DNA of 64,000 nt from Gammaproteobacteria bacterium (lineage in GTDB: Bacteria; Pseudomonadota; Gammaproteobacteria; CAIRSR01). Positions 41,801 to 52,200 of this stretch are shown piece by piece; positions within the stretch are counted from its first letter, which is position 1, and each line of letters begins with the position of its first letter. Position numbers and translations under genes: made by a program. Below the pieces are notes generated by a model. That model saw only the letters and a list, made by a program, of their open reading frames with translations, had not been told where the DNA came from and did no database searches. The stretch lies in contig CAUYTY010000111.1 of assembly GCA_963575655.1 (NCBI GenBank), positions 1-64,000 of the forward strand. The letters run 5' to 3'.

Positions 41801-44800
41801 AGCACGATCCAGGCGACGGTGTTGGATGCCCTTGATAACCCGGTGTTGGGTCAGACAGTGAGCTTTGACATTACCTCTAATCGGAGTGGCGGTAGCCTGG
41901 GTTCAACCTCTGCGGTTACGGATGGAAATGGGCGTGCGACTGTGATCTACGTCGTAGGTGCTACGGGCGGAACGGACATCGTACGGGCAAGGTTGGCCAG
42001 TGGGGTCCAAGCAACGGCGACGGTGGTGGCTGATGCGGCAGCAACGGTAGTGGGGTCGGTAGCAGTGAGCACGGGCGCGGCTAGCGTTATGGCGGATGGC
42101 GCGAGCAGGGTCTCAGTTCGGGCGACGGTACAAGATACGGCTGGGCATGTGGCGGTTGGGGTGACGGTTGATTTCACTACTACTGCTGGGACCCTGTCCC
42201 AGGCAACGGCACAAACCAATTCCTCTGGAGTGGCGGAAGTAAGCTTAATCGCACCAACCCAGGTGGGGAGTTCTACGGTTACGGCTAGCGTTAGTGGTTT
42301 CAGTAACAGCGCTGTCGTCAGTTTCACGGCAGGCGCACCCGCGCAGATTGCCCTGAGTGCCGCACCCGCAACGGTGAATCCGAACGGGACGAGCGCGATC
42401 CAGGTAACGGTGTTGGATACCTTTGATAACCCAGTGATCGGTCAGGCAGTAAGTTTCAGCGCTACGGTCAACCAAAGCGGGGGAAGTCTCGGCGCGGTTT
42501 CTGCAATTACCGATGCTACTGGGCGTGCGACAGTGGTCTATACCGTGGGCGCTACGGGAGGTACCGATACGATACGGGCACGATTGGCCAATGGAGTTCA
42601 GGGAACGGTTGATGTGGTCGTCGATACCTCGGCGGTAGTGGTGGGGTCGGTAGCGTTAGTTACGGGAGCGGCCAGTGTGGTGGCTGATGGCACGAGCACC
42701 GTCTCGATACGGGCCACGGTGCGCGATACCTCGGGCTTAGCAGCAGTAGGGGTGACCGTGGATTTTGCCACCACCGCCGGAACCTTATCCGCAGCGGCGG
42801 CCGTGACGGACAGTACCGGGTTGGCAGAGGTTAGCCTGACCGCGCCCACCTTGGTGGGGAGTACTACGGTCACGGCGAGTGCTAGCGGTTTCAGTAGCAG
42901 TGCCGTGGTGACCTTAGTGGCGGGTGGACCGGCCCTGATTACTTTGACTGCTGCGCCAGAGACGATTAACCCGCATGGGGCGAGTACGATCCTGGCAGCG
43001 ATAGTGGACACCTTCGGAAATCCTGTGGTGGGTCAGCTCGTGAATTTTGACTTGGTGACCAACGGTAGTGGTGGAAGTCTGGGGGTAGCCTCCGCAGTTA
43101 CGGACAACAGCGGACGGGCGACCGCGATCTATACGGCGGGGGTCTCGAACGGTACGGATGTTGTGCGCGCGCGTCTGGCCAACGGAATCGTGGCGACGAC
43201 GAACATAGTGGTCAATACCTCAGCAACCGTAGTAGGGTCGTTGGTGGTGGTTGCAGGTGCGGTCAGTGTGGTAGCCGATGGTGCGAGTACCGTTTCGATC
43301 CGGGCAACGGTACGAGATACCTCGGGCCTGCCTGCGGTGGGGATGGTGGTTAATTTCTCCACTACGGCGGGGATATTGTCGGCGGCGACGGCGGTCACTG
43401 ATGCTACCGGGGGAGCGGAGATCAGTCTGACGGCACCGAACCAGGTGGGGAATGCCACGGTCACGGGTAGCCTTAATGGATTCGTTGCTAGCACGGTAGT
43501 AACTTTCCTGGCGGGCGCCCCGGCGCAGGTCACCTTGACCGCAGTTCCGACAGTCCTCAATCCCGGTGGAACGAGCACGATCCAGGCGACCGTACAGGAC
43601 GCCAACGGCAACGCGGTGACGGCCCATACCGTCGCGTTCGGCATTACTACCAATAACAGCGGTGCTGCCCTGAGTGCCTCGGCAATTGTTACGGATGCCT
43701 CCGGTCACGCATTAGTTACCTATACGGCGGGTATTACCGGCGGTGTTAGCGATGTGGTGACGGCCACTACCACGAATGGAAGATCGGGACAGGTGACGTT
43801 GAATGTTAATAGCGTTTCCGTGGGTGCCATCCTGGTATTGTCGGCGGCCAATCTGGTTGCGGATGGCACCCAAACTACCACGGTGCGCGCCATCGTTCGT
43901 GACCTGAATGGAAATCTAGCGCAGGGGGTCACCGTGGCCTTCTCGGTCAGCAATGGGTCGGTGACGGTCACCGCGCCGGTGACTGGGGCGGATGGGACGG
44001 CGAGTGCATCTCTACAGGCACCCACTCGTACCGGTAGTGCCAACATTATCGCCAGTGCTGGTGGTATCTCGGGCAATACCTCGATCCAGTTCATCGCGGG
44101 TCCAGCCGCCAACGTTGTGCTATCTGCCGCGCCCTCAACCGTAGCCCCTACGGCGTCAACGACCCTGACGGTTACCGTTACCGATACCCAAGGGAACCCA
44201 GTAGGGAACGATTCTGTTCGCTTCTCTACCTCAAATAATGATAGTGAAGGTTCTTTGGCCTCTACTACCGTGACTACCAATGCCAATGGTGTCGCTACCG
44301 TCGTCTACACGGCAGGTGTAGCGGGTGGGGGAAGTGTTGTGACTGATACCCTGAAAGCGGAAGACCTGACGGTGGATCCTGCGGTGGTAATACCAGGGAC
44401 CGTGAATGTGACGGTAGACCCGGCAACCATCACCCTCACCAGCTTGTCGTTGGCGATCGTCAACGGTACGTTGACTCTTACCGCAGACGGGACGAGTACT
44501 GCACGTCTCCGTGCGACGGTCCAACGGCGGACCATTGGGGGGGGTAGTGTACCGTCGGTGGGGACCTCTGTGGTTTTCGAGACTACTGCGGGTAGCCTGG
44601 ATGCAGGTACGGCCGTGACTGACAGCAATGGGTTGGCTGAGGTGGTCTTAACTGCCCCGACCAGGACCGCCACGGCTACCCTAACCGCTCGAACGGGCGG
44701 GCTTACTGCTACGACGACGTTGGCCTTCGTAGCTGGTGCTCCGGATGCTGGTAATTCCAGTTTGACGGCTAATCCCCAAACCCTTGCGGCAGATGGGGCC

Positions 44801-46600
44801 TCTACCTCCACAGTGACGGTGATCCTGGCGGATGTGAACGGCAATCTGGTCGCCGACGGTACCTCGGTTACCTTAGTGACTACCGCAGGAACCATTGCCA
44901 TCAATCCGGTGAGTACCCTTTCGGGGCGCGCGAGCTTTACCCTGAGTGCGCCTACGGTTACCGGTACTGCGTCGTTGAGTGTTGCTCAGCTACCGAGTCT
45001 CACCACCGATGTGACCTTTGGATCTACCTCTACGGGTGACCCGGCCAGTATCCTGCTCTCTGCGGGTACCACACAGATCTCCGTGGCGGGGGTGGGTCAG
45101 GTAGAGAACACTACCATTAGCCTGCAAATCAAGGATGATGCGGGCAATCCGATTGATGAGAGCAGTTACGGCGACGATTCACTGAACAATCTGAGAGTAA
45201 GGATGGTGACGCAGCCACATGGAGGCGAGTATGTGAGTGGCGTGAATGCGGCGAGTCAGGTATGTACCACCCTGTTTGGTAGTTCTGTCGACCAACTCTC
45301 TTGTCCTGGCGTCAGTGCGGGTCCGGTTTATCTGCGTACTACCCATGGTTCACTGACCCTGAATCTCCAGGCGGGTACCCTACCTGGTGTGGTGGAAGTC
45401 GAGATCGCGGTCTTGCTCAAGGCCGACGGTAGCGCTCTAAGCTCACCCCTGACTGCCTCTCTGTCTCAGGTGGTCATTGCCTCCGGTCCACCACATACCA
45501 TTGCCTTGACCAGTCCAATCACGAATGCAGTGACCAACGTAGGGGCGGGGTTGTATCGGCGGGTTGGTAGTGCGTCGGTTACCGATAGATACGGTAATAA
45601 TGTGCCGAATGGTACGGTGATTAACCTTGGCTTGGTGGACTCGGTGTTGGCGCAGGGTTCGGCGGGTGTTATTACCGCAGGGGATGCTACGTTAACGGCG
45701 GGTACCAGTTTGCTCACCGTAAGTTGTACCGACTCAACGACTTGTAATGCCCTGGTGGCTGATTTCCTCACTCAAGTAGAGCGTAATAACACGCTAAGGG
45801 GGATCCAAGCCAACGATCGAGTGCTGATTGAGAATGCCCAGGCACAGGATAAGGGTCGTTTTGTGGCTAGCCCCCTGACGGTTGCGAGTACCACGTTGGA
45901 GGTACAGTCGCCTTACGTGGGAACTATGCCTAGCGGGTCAATACCTGCCCCTCTGTATACGGTGGGCGCCTCTCTACTTGGCGCCCAGATCGCGGGTAGT
46001 GACGCCTCTGGGGGTAATCTTACGGTGGGTACTGCTACCACCCAGGACGGTATTATCAATTTCCGCGTGACCTATCCGGCCCACAATAATAATGCCGGTA
46101 CGAGTCGCGGCACTATTCTCGTGGGTTGCTATGGCTATCAAGCGGATGGTTCGTATAGCACCGATGATAAACGTTATGACGTGCCGCAATCGACGCAGGT
46201 TTATGTGATTGCCAATGCCAGTAACGATAGTGCTACCGCCGTGGATAAAGGGCAATTCTGCTTTACTTCTATATCTGGATGGACGTTGGGTCCAGATACG
46301 TCATTGAGTAGTAGTAGTAACGTGACGCTACTGTTGCAAGATGGCGGTGATACCGTCCCTCTGCCCTTTGTGGGAGTTTCTTGCCTCGCGGTAGTTACTG
46401 CACGGGATGTTACGAGCGATTTTGATCTGGCTGCGGTTGTGCAGAATAATGCGGAGAATGCCAAAGCCCAAACCGATATTAACGGTAACGTAGTAGTAGC
46501 AGTCACGGTGTCAGGTACAGCTCTAGTATCGGGGGATGCGGGTACCGTGACCTGCACGGCAGGTGATGCCACCGGTACCATTAGCGTGGCCATACCGTAA
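38768..46600 (+). CDS. Giant Ig-like (Big_1) repeat lipoprotein, C-terminal part after the frameshift
   Basis: The continuation of about 2,600 residues completes the second super-repeat with DINGNTSLDAGEDSNGDG, a calcium-binding-like acidic loop. It then runs through about six tandem ~200-residue units (nucleotides ~40170-43810), each of two Ig-like domains starting VGSVALVTGAASVVADG and ITLTAAPETINPHGAS types. More diverged domains follow, and finally a non-repetitive ~500-residue end with several Cys (CTTLFG, VSCTDSTTCN, VGCYGYQADG). It has no start or ribosome binding site of its own, so it is expressed only if the G9 tract is read as eight or eleven, by slippage, or if the ninth G is an error. 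Full protein about 4,377 residues. Confidence 0.85.
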   Translation, partial: ETISPPLATTDSSGEAHATFSSGTTASSAGGLRIQASVLDLAANAPADAKPKTINIIISDSAGSVIISRGTTVVASEDNTAYLLPMSILVADVAGNPVVGATVTLSNWATYYSTGVRDTITAEYPVIENGSAVLTDTFANEDINGNTSLDAGEDSNGDGHLTPPNSAAGTVPRTVTTGEDGLASFNLRYLKEDADWVVDRITASTSVQGSEVTANYNIRLPTSKSDISAETLPDSPFNAGCPYSAVVNSASTLSIPPGGSSVVTVQLSPLPFCSELSPQSNSPCLADGISPPSLNSRPVTALVDNTQAVGDLNATATSGTTGVIGGVDGRFESTIAVSTLDAQAGDAATVHFYASCAKVSVRVVVGNATPAHITMSAFPSQVLPGGSVRVTAVVTDVDDTPVADWPVTFGATGDSGGFFGVAALTTDSHGQVSTTYTAGQQPGTDHLTVQASATLNATQDVRVNPSSPLVAAIELQAGAANIPVGGSGVNLRATVTNSFGQPLEGITVTFVTNAGTFQGLASVDKTTNTQGIADITLSSGDVVSTATVTANANGFLASTRVTFDPGSPKFVELSTAPGIVQPLGTAVVQAAVWDAEGNPVPGQQVAFSFVTNRSNGSVNPSVATTGLDGRATTTYTAGSTTGIDRLRAQAANGANIPQQGNQNPVDITVSAGGVVIGSVALQFGSATLVADGTSRVSLRAHVSDSGGQSVAGTTVQFSSDGGTLWDAFTGGNSVGSAVTDATGNAQLFLQSSTRIGVATVRVNATGFTDSGTVTFVAGDPATITLGAAPTTVNPGGIATLRATVVDVNGNAVSQQTVTFGFSANGNGITNASGALLSATTATTDTNGVATVVYTAGTRNGTTVAHDFLVAQTTNGRSSSPMDMTVDPSAAVVAGVVLTTGSASLPADGVSRTLLRATVTSTQGQPIVGLAVQFSNTVGVLEASDGTVANSASTNASGIAELYLKSPRIIGISTITATAGGFSDAATVSFTAGAPTQITLNAAPATVNLNGSSTIQATVLDALDNPVLGQTVSFDITSNRSGGSLGSTSAVTDGNGRATVIYVVGATGGTDIVRARLASGVQATATVVADAAATVVGSVAVSTGAASVMADGASRVSVRATVQDTAGHVAVGVTVDFTTTAGTLSQATAQTNSSGVAEVSLIAPTQVGSSTVTASVSGFSNSAVVSFTAGAPAQIALSAAPATVNPNGTSAIQVTVLDTFDNPVIGQAVSFSATVNQSGGSLGAVSAITDATGRATVVYTVGATGGTDTIRARLANGVQGTVDVVVDTSAVVVGSVALVTGAASVVADGTSTVSIRATVRDTSGLAAVGVTVDFATTAGTLSAAAAVTDSTGLAEVSLTAPTLVGSTTVTASASGFSSSAVVTLVAGGPALITLTAAPETINPHGASTILAAIVDTFGNPVVGQLVNFDLVTNGSGGSLGVASAVTDNSGRATAIYTAGVSNGTDVVRARLANGIVATTNIVVNTSATVVGSLVVVAGAVSVVADGASTVSIRATVRDTSGLPAVGMVVNFSTTAGILSAATAVTDATGGAEISLTAPNQVGNATVTGSLNGFVASTVVTFLAGAPAQVTLTAVPTVLNPGGTSTIQATVQDANGNAVTAHTVAFGITTNNSGAALSASAIVTDASGHALVTYTAGITGGVSDVVTATTTNGRSGQVTLNVNSVSVGAILVLSAANLVADGTQTTTVRAIVRDLNGNLAQGVTVAFSVSNGSVTVTAPVTGADGTASASLQAPTRTGSANIIASAGGISGNTSIQFIAGPAANVVLSAAPSTVAPTASTTLTVTVTDTQGNPVGNDSVRFSTSNNDSEGSLASTTVTTNANGVATVVYTAGVAGGGSVVTDTLKAEDLTVDPAVVIPGTVNVTVDPATITLTSLSLAIVNGTLTLTADGTSTARLRATVQRRTIGGGSVPSVGTSVVFETTAGSLDAGTAVTDSNGLAEVVLTAPTRTATATLTARTGGLTATTTLAFVAGAPDAGNSSLTANPQTLAADGASTSTVTVILADVNGNLVADGTSVTLVTTAGTIAINPVSTLSGRASFTLSAPTVTGTASLSVAQLPSLTTDVTFGSTSTGDPASILLSAGTTQISVAGVGQVENTTISLQIKDDAGNPIDESSYGDDSLNNLRVRMVTQPHGGEYVSGVNAASQVCTTLFGSSVDQLSCPGVSAGPVYLRTTHGSLTLNLQAGTLPGVVEVEIAVLLKADGSALSSPLTASLSQVVIASGPPHTIALTSPITNAVTNVGAGLYRRVGSASVTDRYGNNVPNGTVINLGLVDSVLAQGSAGVITAGDATLTAGTSLLTVSCTDSTTCNALVADFLTQVERNNTLRGIQANDRVLIENAQAQDKGRFVASPLTVASTTLEVQSPYVGTMPSGSIPAPLYTVGASLLGAQIAGSDASGGNLTVGTATTQDGIINFRVTYPAHNNNAGTSRGTILVGCYGYQADGSYSTDDKRYDVPQSTQVYVIANASNDSATAVDKGQFCFTSISGWTLGPDTSLSSSSNVTLLLQDGGDTVPLPFVGVSCLAVVTARDVTSDFDLAAVVQNNAENAKAQTDINGNVVVAVTVSGTALVSGDAGTVTCTAGDATGTISVAIP
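40170..43810 (+). repeat. Six tandem ~600-bp coding repeats
   Basis: Units begin near 40170, 40785, 41440, 42040, 42640 and 43230. Those from 42040 on are the most alike at DNA level, sharing GTAGTGGGGTCGGTAGC-like junctions and GGTGCGAGTACCGT blocks. Such long near-identical tandem repeats recombine easily, so copy number may vary between cells and may be collapsed in a short-read assembly. Confidence 0.7.
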
Positions 46601-46636
46601 AGCAAGATAGGCAATCTAGGTTGTTACCTATGGCCC

Positions 46637-46681
46637 ATTGTCTCGTCACTCCGCCAGGGATTGCCGGAGTGACGAGACAAT
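46637..46681. terminator. Hairpin after the giant lipoprotein gene
   Basis: ATTGTCTCGTCACTCCG (46637-46653) and its exact complement (46665-46681) enclose an 11-base loop 37 bases after the stop. The loop and inner stem contain CAGGGATTGCCGG, a motif repeated at 46845-46860 and, inverted, at 63490-63505. It may be both terminator and REP-type repeat. Confidence 0.55.
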
Positions 46682-47294
46682 AATCAACACTAGCGGCTTC
46701 CGACTAATGTCCTCTCCCTCGATTTGAGATAGCGTTTGCGTCTATGCTGGTATTGATTGTTTAGGGCCGCCAAGATCTAAACGTAACCTACCGAAACGAC
46801 TAAATAGCCCGAGTGGTCTCTAGCAAACGATTAAGTCGTCATCACGGCAGGGATTGCCGGAAAATTCAGAACTCATGGACGTGAACCTCGGTCTATGCCT
46901 TTTGTGTTCTCCATGTCTTCCGTGGTCGTTGAATTTCGACATTCCCTATCAGAATGACGGATAGCTAAAGCTTGGAGCAAATATTAATGGCTGTCTTCTG
47001 GTGGCGGAGGTTTTTGCTCTCCGTTTGGGGGGGGGATTTCTGATCGGAAAAAACATTTAGAAACAAAAAATTTACAAATCTCGTGCGCCGTCTTGTTAAT
47101 CTAGTGGTGAGCGACCTGAGTCATGTGCTGTCCATCTTGTTGGTGTTATCAGTTTTTGCGAACGCCATTTGTATGGCGGGCGGGTGCCTGTGGGTAAATC
47201 TATAAAGTTGAGTATTTTTGTTGTGTCTGCGGGAGTAACCCATGTTTATGGTGCAGGATAATACTTGACTAACTAAAGTTATTCTTATGGCTGC
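46682..47294. other. Intergenic region upstream of nuoA, no gene
   Basis: About 600 bases without a credible ORF. It contains a second REP-like motif CGGCAGGGATTGCCGG (46845-46860), a G9 run near 47026-47034 and A-rich stretches just after. Fragments such as CCCTATCAGAATGACGG look like decayed REP copies. Confidence 0.5.
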
Positions 47295-47324
47295 TTGACA
47301 CCCGTTAATGAGGTGGCCTAGACT
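47295..47324 (+). promoter_or_regulatory. Putative sigma-70 promoter of the nuo operon
   Basis: TTGACA (47295) and TAGACT (47319) with an 18-base spacer lie about 110 bases upstream of nuoA. The -35 is a perfect consensus match. A TTGACT about 30 bases earlier may be a second promoter. Pattern evidence only. Confidence 0.5.
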
Positions 47325-47434
47325 TCTCCCACTCTAAGTGTCACCGGTGCTGCAAAGTGTCAAGTAATTGTGACAGAGCGATATCTGCCGGTGGCGAGAG
47401 TGCTTACTCAGTGTCCCACTGAAGGAAGTGCGTA

Positions 47435-47791
47435 ATGCTGCAAAACTATCTTCCTATCCTATTGTTCCTGATGGTTGGTCTGGGGACAGGGGTGGTTTCT
47501 ATTACGATGGGGTTCGTTTTAGGGCCACATCGGCCTAACAGTGAGAAACTTTCTCCCTACGAGTGCGGCTTCGAGGCGTTCGAGGATTCGCGTCTGAAGT
47601 TTGATGTGCGTTACTATCTAGTCGCCATTTTGTTCATTATCTTCGACCTGGAAATTGCCTTTCTCTTTCCTTGGGGCGTAGTGCTGAAGCAGGTGGGTGG
47701 CTTTGGTTTGGCAGCAATGGCGTTATTCCTCGGGATTCTCGTAATCGGTTTCATCTACGAGTGGAAGAAGGGGGCGCTGGAATGGGAATAG
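47435..47791 (+). CDS. nuoA: NADH-quinone oxidoreductase subunit A
   Basis: The 118-residue membrane subunit of complex I has three helices and the conserved loop [43 protein letters not shown], which borders the quinone site. The GAAGGAAG ribosome binding site lies 6 bases before the ATG. It opens the nuo operon and overlaps nuoB by 10 bases. Confidence 0.96.
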   Translation: MLQNYLPILLFLMVGLGTGVVSITMGFVLGPHRPNSEKLSPYECGFEAFEDSRLKFDVRYYLVAILFIIFDLEIAFLFPWGVVLKQVGGFGLAAMALFLGILVIGFIYEWKKGALEWE

Positions 47792-48258
47792 AGGGGCTTC
47801 TCGAAAAAGGTTTCGTGACCACAACCGCTGACCAGGTCATCAATTGGGCGCGCACCGGTTCGATGTGGCCAATGACCTTCGGTTTGGCGTGTTGTGCGGT
47901 GGAGATGATGCACGCGGGGGCCGCGCGTTATGACTTGGACCGTTTTGGTATTGTGTTTCGGCCGAGTCCGCGTCAATCCGATGTGATGATTGTGGCAGGG
48001 ACCTTAGTGAATAAGATGGCCCCGGCCTTGCGTAAGGTCTACGATCAAATGGCCGAGCCGCGTTGGGTGATCTCGATGGGGTCGTGTGCCAACGGTGGCG
48101 GTTACTATTACTATTCCTATTCCGTAGTTCGCGGTTGTGATCGGATTGTGCCGGTAGATATTTATGTGCCGGGCTGTCCTCCCACGGCTGAGGCATTGAT
48201 CTACGGAATTCTCCAATTGCAAAAGAAGATCCAACGCACTAATACTATTGCCCGGTAG
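47782..48258 (+). CDS. nuoB: NADH-quinone oxidoreductase subunit B
   Basis: The 158-residue peripheral-arm subunit holds cluster N2, the last cluster before quinone. Ligands are visible: the double Cys in [21 protein letters not shown] and [15 protein letters not shown]. The start [11 protein letters not shown] at 47782 overlaps the nuoA end, and the longer open frame upstream is nuoA in another phase. It is shorter than E. coli NuoB (220), as is common outside Enterobacteria. Confidence 0.96.
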   Translation: MGIEGLLEKGFVTTTADQVINWARTGSMWPMTFGLACCAVEMMHAGAARYDLDRFGIVFRPSPRQSDVMIVAGTLVNKMAPALRKVYDQMAEPRWVISMGSCANGGGYYYYSYSVVRGCDRIVPVDIYVPGCPPTAEALIYGILQLQKKIQRTNTIAR

Positions 48259-48314
48259 TGGGGAGATAGCGGTGTTGGCCTCTTACCTTCTGAGAACGGG
48301 AAGCGATTCTGGCC

Positions 48315-48920
48315 ATGAATAGACTCAGTCTGGCGGAACGTCTGCGAAACCACTTTGATGGCGTCTATACGGCGTGTGTTCAGGATCGTGGTCAGCTTAT
48401 CCTGACCGTGCCGCGAGAGCGTCTCTTAGAGATGGCGCAGCAATTGCGGGACGCACCGGACATGCGTTTTGATATGTTGGTAGACGTGAGTGGTGTGGAT
48501 TATTCCACCTATGGTGACGGAACCTGGAAGGGGGAACGATTTGCGGTCGTTTACCAATTGTTGTCTGTCGCCCATAATGAGCGGGTGCGTCTCAAGGTCT
48601 TTGTGGCGGATGACCCTCCCATTGTTGATTCGGTAGTTGGGTTGTGGCAGTCCGCCGATTGGTATGAACGTGAGACCTTCGATCTTTTCGGTATCGCCTT
48701 CGAGGGGCACCCAGATCTGCGTCGCATCCTCACCGATTATGGTTTCATCGGTCACCCGTTCCGTAAAGACTTCCCGACCAGTGGTAACGTGGAGATGCGT
48801 TATGACCCGGTGCGCGGACGAGTCGTTTATCAGCCGGTGACTGTAGAACCGCGTGTCCTGACACCGCGGGTGATCCGTAAAGACAACCGCTACGCGGAGA
48901 TGAACGGGGAAGGCCGGTAA
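48315..48920 (+). CDS. nuoC: NADH-quinone oxidoreductase subunit C
   Basis: This 201-residue 30-kDa subunit is conserved in the C-terminal signature [38 protein letters not shown]. It is not fused to NuoD, unlike E. coli NuoCD. It starts 56 bp after nuoB and ends 6 bp before nuoD. Confidence 0.95.
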   Translation: MNRLSLAERLRNHFDGVYTACVQDRGQLILTVPRERLLEMAQQLRDAPDMRFDMLVDVSGVDYSTYGDGTWKGERFAVVYQLLSVAHNERVRLKVFVADDPPIVDSVVGLWQSADWYERETFDLFGIAFEGHPDLRRILTDYGFIGHPFRKDFPTSGNVEMRYDPVRGRVVYQPVTVEPRVLTPRVIRKDNRYAEMNGEGR

Positions 48921-48926
48921 TTCACC

Positions 48927-50180
48927 ATGGCAGAGATCAAGAACTACACCTTAAATTTCGGTCCGCAGCATCCGGCAGCCCATGGTGTTTTACGGTTGGT
49001 GCTGGAACTCGACGGTGAGGTGGTGCAGCGCGCCGATCCTCATATCGGTCTACTGCATCGTGGCACTGAAAAATTGTTTGAGAGTAGAACCTTTAATCAG
49101 GGCATCGGCTTCATGGATCGAATGGACTATATGTCCATGCTTTGCAATGAACATGCCTATGTTCTGGCGATTGAACGCCTCCTCGGTATTGAAGCACCCC
49201 TCCGCGCTCAATATATTCGAGTGATGTTTGATGAGATCACCCGAATTCTGAATCACCTCCTCTTCTTTGCTGCCCATGGTCTCGATATCGGGGCGATGAC
49301 GATGTTCCTGTATTGCTTCCGGGAACGTGAGGATTTGCTCGATTGTTACGAGGCGGTGTCCGGGGCGCGAATTCATACCCAGTATTATCGCCCGGGTGGG
49401 GTGTATCGCGACCTGCCCGATAGCATGCCTCAGTATCAGCCGTCCAAATGGAATAGTCAGAAGGATCTTGACCGGATCAATGCCAATCGCCAGGGAACGA
49501 TGCTGGACTTTCTCTGGGATTTTACCGAGCGTTTCCCCGGTCATGTCGATGAATATGAGACGCTACTTACCGAAAATCGTATCTGGAAGCAGCGTACCGT
49601 TGGTATTGGTGTGGTTAGTCCTGAGCGCGCACTTCAATTAGGATTCACTGGCCCGATGTTGCGAGGGTCGGGTATTGAGTGGGATCTGCGTAAGAAGCAG
49701 CCGTATGAGGTATATGACCGGCTTGACTTTGATATTCCCGTTGGGACGAATGGTGATACCTACGATCGGTATCTGGTGCGCATTGAAGAGCTTCGTCAAT
49801 CCAATCGGATCATCCGTCAGTGTGTGGAGTGGCTGCGCCACAATCCCGGCCCGGTAATGATCGGCGATCACAAAGTGGCTCCTCCCTCACGGAAGGAGAT
49901 GAAGGACAATATGGAATCCCTCATTCACCACTTTAAGCTCTTTTCCGAGGGCTATGTGGTGCCCGAGGGTGAGGTTTATGCGACTATTGAGCACCCCAAG
50001 GGGGAATTGGGCGTGTACATGATCTCGGACGGGGCCAACAAGCCCTATCGGGTCAAGGTTCGCGGTGCTGGTTTCGCACATTTGGCGGCTATGGACGAGA
50101 TGGCCCGTGGTCATATGTTGGCGGATGTGGTCGCCATTGTCGGCACCATGGATATCGTGTTCGGGGAGGTCGATCGGTGA
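48927..50180 (+). CDS. nuoD: NADH-quinone oxidoreductase subunit D
   Basis: The 417-residue 49-kDa subunit lines the quinone pocket with NuoB. Marks: [22 protein letters not shown] with the quinone-site His, [31 protein letters not shown], and near the end [21 protein letters not shown] and [12 protein letters not shown]. Derived from the hydrogenase large subunit but without its metal Cys. The stop overlaps the nuoE GTG start (GTGA). Confidence 0.97.
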   Translation: MAEIKNYTLNFGPQHPAAHGVLRLVLELDGEVVQRADPHIGLLHRGTEKLFESRTFNQGIGFMDRMDYMSMLCNEHAYVLAIERLLGIEAPLRAQYIRVMFDEITRILNHLLFFAAHGLDIGAMTMFLYCFREREDLLDCYEAVSGARIHTQYYRPGGVYRDLPDSMPQYQPSKWNSQKDLDRINANRQGTMLDFLWDFTERFPGHVDEYETLLTENRIWKQRTVGIGVVSPERALQLGFTGPMLRGSGIEWDLRKKQPYEVYDRLDFDIPVGTNGDTYDRYLVRIEELRQSNRIIRQCVEWLRHNPGPVMIGDHKVAPPSRKEMKDNMESLIHHFKLFSEGYVVPEGEVYATIEHPKGELGVYMISDGANKPYRVKVRGAGFAHLAAMDEMARGHMLADVVAIVGTMDIVFGEVDR

Positions 50181-50689
50181 GTACAGAACCCGAAGAGATC
50201 GTAAGCGAGGCGGTAACTCTATCCGCGCCAGTGCGTGAGGAGATTGACCGCTGGATTACTAAATATCCACCAGATCGCAAGCAGTCAGCGGTGATGGCGG
50301 CGTTGCGGGTGGTCCAAGATGACAATGGGGGCTGGTTGTCGCGTGCCCACCTGGAGGCAGTGGCGCGTTATTTGGATATACCGCCGATTGCCGTCTACGA
50401 GGTGGCCACTTTTTACTCGATGTATGACTTGGAACCCGTTGGTCGTCATAAAGTTTGCGTGTGTACCAATATCTCCTGCATGTTGCGGGGTTCCGATGAG
50501 GTAATGGCACACCTAAGTCAGCGGCTTGGCATCAAACCGGGTGAGACCACTGCCGATGGGCGTTTTACCCTTAGAGAAGTAGAGTGTCTCGGGGCCTGCG
50601 TTGGGGCGCCCATGATGCAGATCGGGCGGCAGTATCACGAAAATCTGACCTCCGAACGCATTGATCGGATCCTCGACAATCTGGAATAG
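50177..50689 (+). CDS. nuoE: NADH-quinone oxidoreductase subunit E
   Basis: The 170-residue thioredoxin-like subunit carries a 2Fe-2S cluster (N1a): ligands in [14 protein letters not shown] and [18 protein letters not shown]. The helical N terminus has [18 protein letters not shown]. It starts with GTG overlapping nuoD and ends 4 bp before nuoF. Confidence 0.95.
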   Translation: MSTEPEEIVSEAVTLSAPVREEIDRWITKYPPDRKQSAVMAALRVVQDDNGGWLSRAHLEAVARYLDIPPIAVYEVATFYSMYDLEPVGRHKVCVCTNISCMLRGSDEVMAHLSQRLGIKPGETTADGRFTLREVECLGACVGAPMMQIGRQYHENLTSERIDRILDNLE

Positions 50690-50693
50690 CGCC

Positions 50694-51980
50694 ATGTCCG
50701 ATAATTGCAGTACCGAGAATGATTATGTCTGTCTTACCACGCTCCATCTCAATCCCCCCTGGGCATTAGACAGCTATCGTCAGGTGGGCGGTTATCAAGC
50801 GTGGGAGAAGATTCTGCGGGAAAAGACTCCTGCGGAAACGATTATCGCGGAGATTAAGAAGAGCGTTCTACGTGGACGCGGAGGCGCCGGTTTCCCGACC
50901 GGGCTGAAATGGACCTTCATGCCGCGTAATATTCCGGGGCAGAAATACATCGTCTGTAATTCCGACGAAGGTGAACCCGGTACTTGCAAAGACCGTGATA
51001 TCCTGCGCTATAACCCCCATGCCATTATTGAGGGGATGCTCATTGCCGGATATACGCTGGGCGCAACCGTTGGTTACAACTATATTCGCGGGGAGTTCTG
51101 GGAACCCTATGAGCGGTTCGAGGCTGCCCTCGCTGAGGCCCATGCCGCTGGGCTGATTGGTCACAATATCAAGGGATCCGGAATCGATTTTGAGATCTAT
51201 ACGCACCTAGGGGCCGGGGCCTATATCTGCGGAGAAGAGACCGCGCTCCTCGAGTCCATCGAAGGTAAAAAGGGGCAGCCGCGCTTTAAACCACCTTTTC
51301 CGGCCAAGTATGGCCTCTATGGTAAACCCACCACCATTAACAACGCCGAATCGTTGGCTTGTATACCCAACATCGTGCGCAATGGCGGGCATTGGTTTAA
51401 CGTATTGGGCGAGCCAATCTGCGGTGGCACCAAGATCTTTTGTATGTCGGGTCACGTAGCGCGGCCGGGTAATTATGAGATCTCCTTGGGAACCCCTTTT
51501 CTCGAATTACTTGCCATGGCGGGTGGGGTTTGGAAGGGAAATCGACTTAAGGCGGTCATCCCCGGTGGATCGTCAACCCCTGTTGTCCCTGCCGAGATTA
51601 TGAGACGGGCCACCATGGATTATGGTGGATTGATGAGAGTGGGCTCAATGTTGGGGTCGGGTGCGGTCATTGTGATCGATGAGACGACCTGTATGGTGCG
51701 ACTCCTCGCCCGGATCTCCCACTTCTACGCCGAAGAATCCTGTGGTCAGTGCACCCCCTGCCGTGAAGGTACTGGTTGGCTCGCCCGCATCCTTCACCGG
51801 ATCGAGCATGGCGAGGGACGGCTGGAGGATTTGGATCTCCTCACCGATCTGAGTAGCAAGATCGAAGGTCGTACCATTTGTGCCCTGGGTGATGCAGCGG
51901 CAATGCCAGTGGCGAGTTTTATCAAGCACTTCCGGGCTGAATTTGAGTACCACATTAAATACAAGAAGTGCATGGTTTGA
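50694..51980 (+). CDS. nuoF: NADH-quinone oxidoreductase subunit F
   Basis: The 428-residue subunit binds NADH, FMN and cluster N3. [13 protein letters not shown] is the dinucleotide loop, [16 protein letters not shown] the FMN site, [19 protein letters not shown] follows, and cluster ligands lie in [15 protein letters not shown] with a later Cys in [14 protein letters not shown]. The ATG at 50694 is chosen over an upstream frame that overlaps nuoE. Confidence 0.97.
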   Translation: MSDNCSTENDYVCLTTLHLNPPWALDSYRQVGGYQAWEKILREKTPAETIIAEIKKSVLRGRGGAGFPTGLKWTFMPRNIPGQKYIVCNSDEGEPGTCKDRDILRYNPHAIIEGMLIAGYTLGATVGYNYIRGEFWEPYERFEAALAEAHAAGLIGHNIKGSGIDFEIYTHLGAGAYICGEETALLESIEGKKGQPRFKPPFPAKYGLYGKPTTINNAESLACIPNIVRNGGHWFNVLGEPICGGTKIFCMSGHVARPGNYEISLGTPFLELLAMAGGVWKGNRLKAVIPGGSSTPVVPAEIMRRATMDYGGLMRVGSMLGSGAVIVIDETTCMVRLLARISHFYAEESCGQCTPCREGTGWLARILHRIEHGEGRLEDLDLLTDLSSKIEGRTICALGDAAAMPVASFIKHFRAEFEYHIKYKKCMV

Positions 51981-52079
51981 GAGATTCCCTGTCTAGGGTG
52001 GTCCATTATTGGGCAGTTTGCCAAGTTCGGACGCATGGTCAGTGATGCTGGTGTACCGTGGGTTCACGTGGGGTTTTGG

Positions 52080-52165
52080 CCCCGTGGAGAAGAAGGCGCT
52101 GGCCTTCGGTGTAGATCGAAGGTGAAACCGGCCTCTGCGAAGCAGGAACCGAACGTCATTTTTCC
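52080..52165 (+). mobile_element. Possible IS200/IS605 tnpB 3' remnant between nuoF and nuoG
   Basis: The 220-bp gap has an open frame reading GEEGAGLRCRSKVKPASAKQ then EPN, which resembles the C-terminal tail after the zinc finger of many TnpB (OrfB) proteins. Nothing upstream of it is left. It is followed by TTTCGGAGAACGG, which provides the GGAG for nuoG. The TnpB link is from memory of family tails and needs a search. Confidence 0.4.
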
Positions 52166-52200
52166 TGCGATGAATGAATGGGTTTCGGAGAACGGTTGCG

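Noticed and set aside
40170-43810. CRISPR-like tandem repetition
   Set aside because: Units are ~600 bp, in frame and protein coding; there are no short direct repeats with unique spacers and no cas genes.
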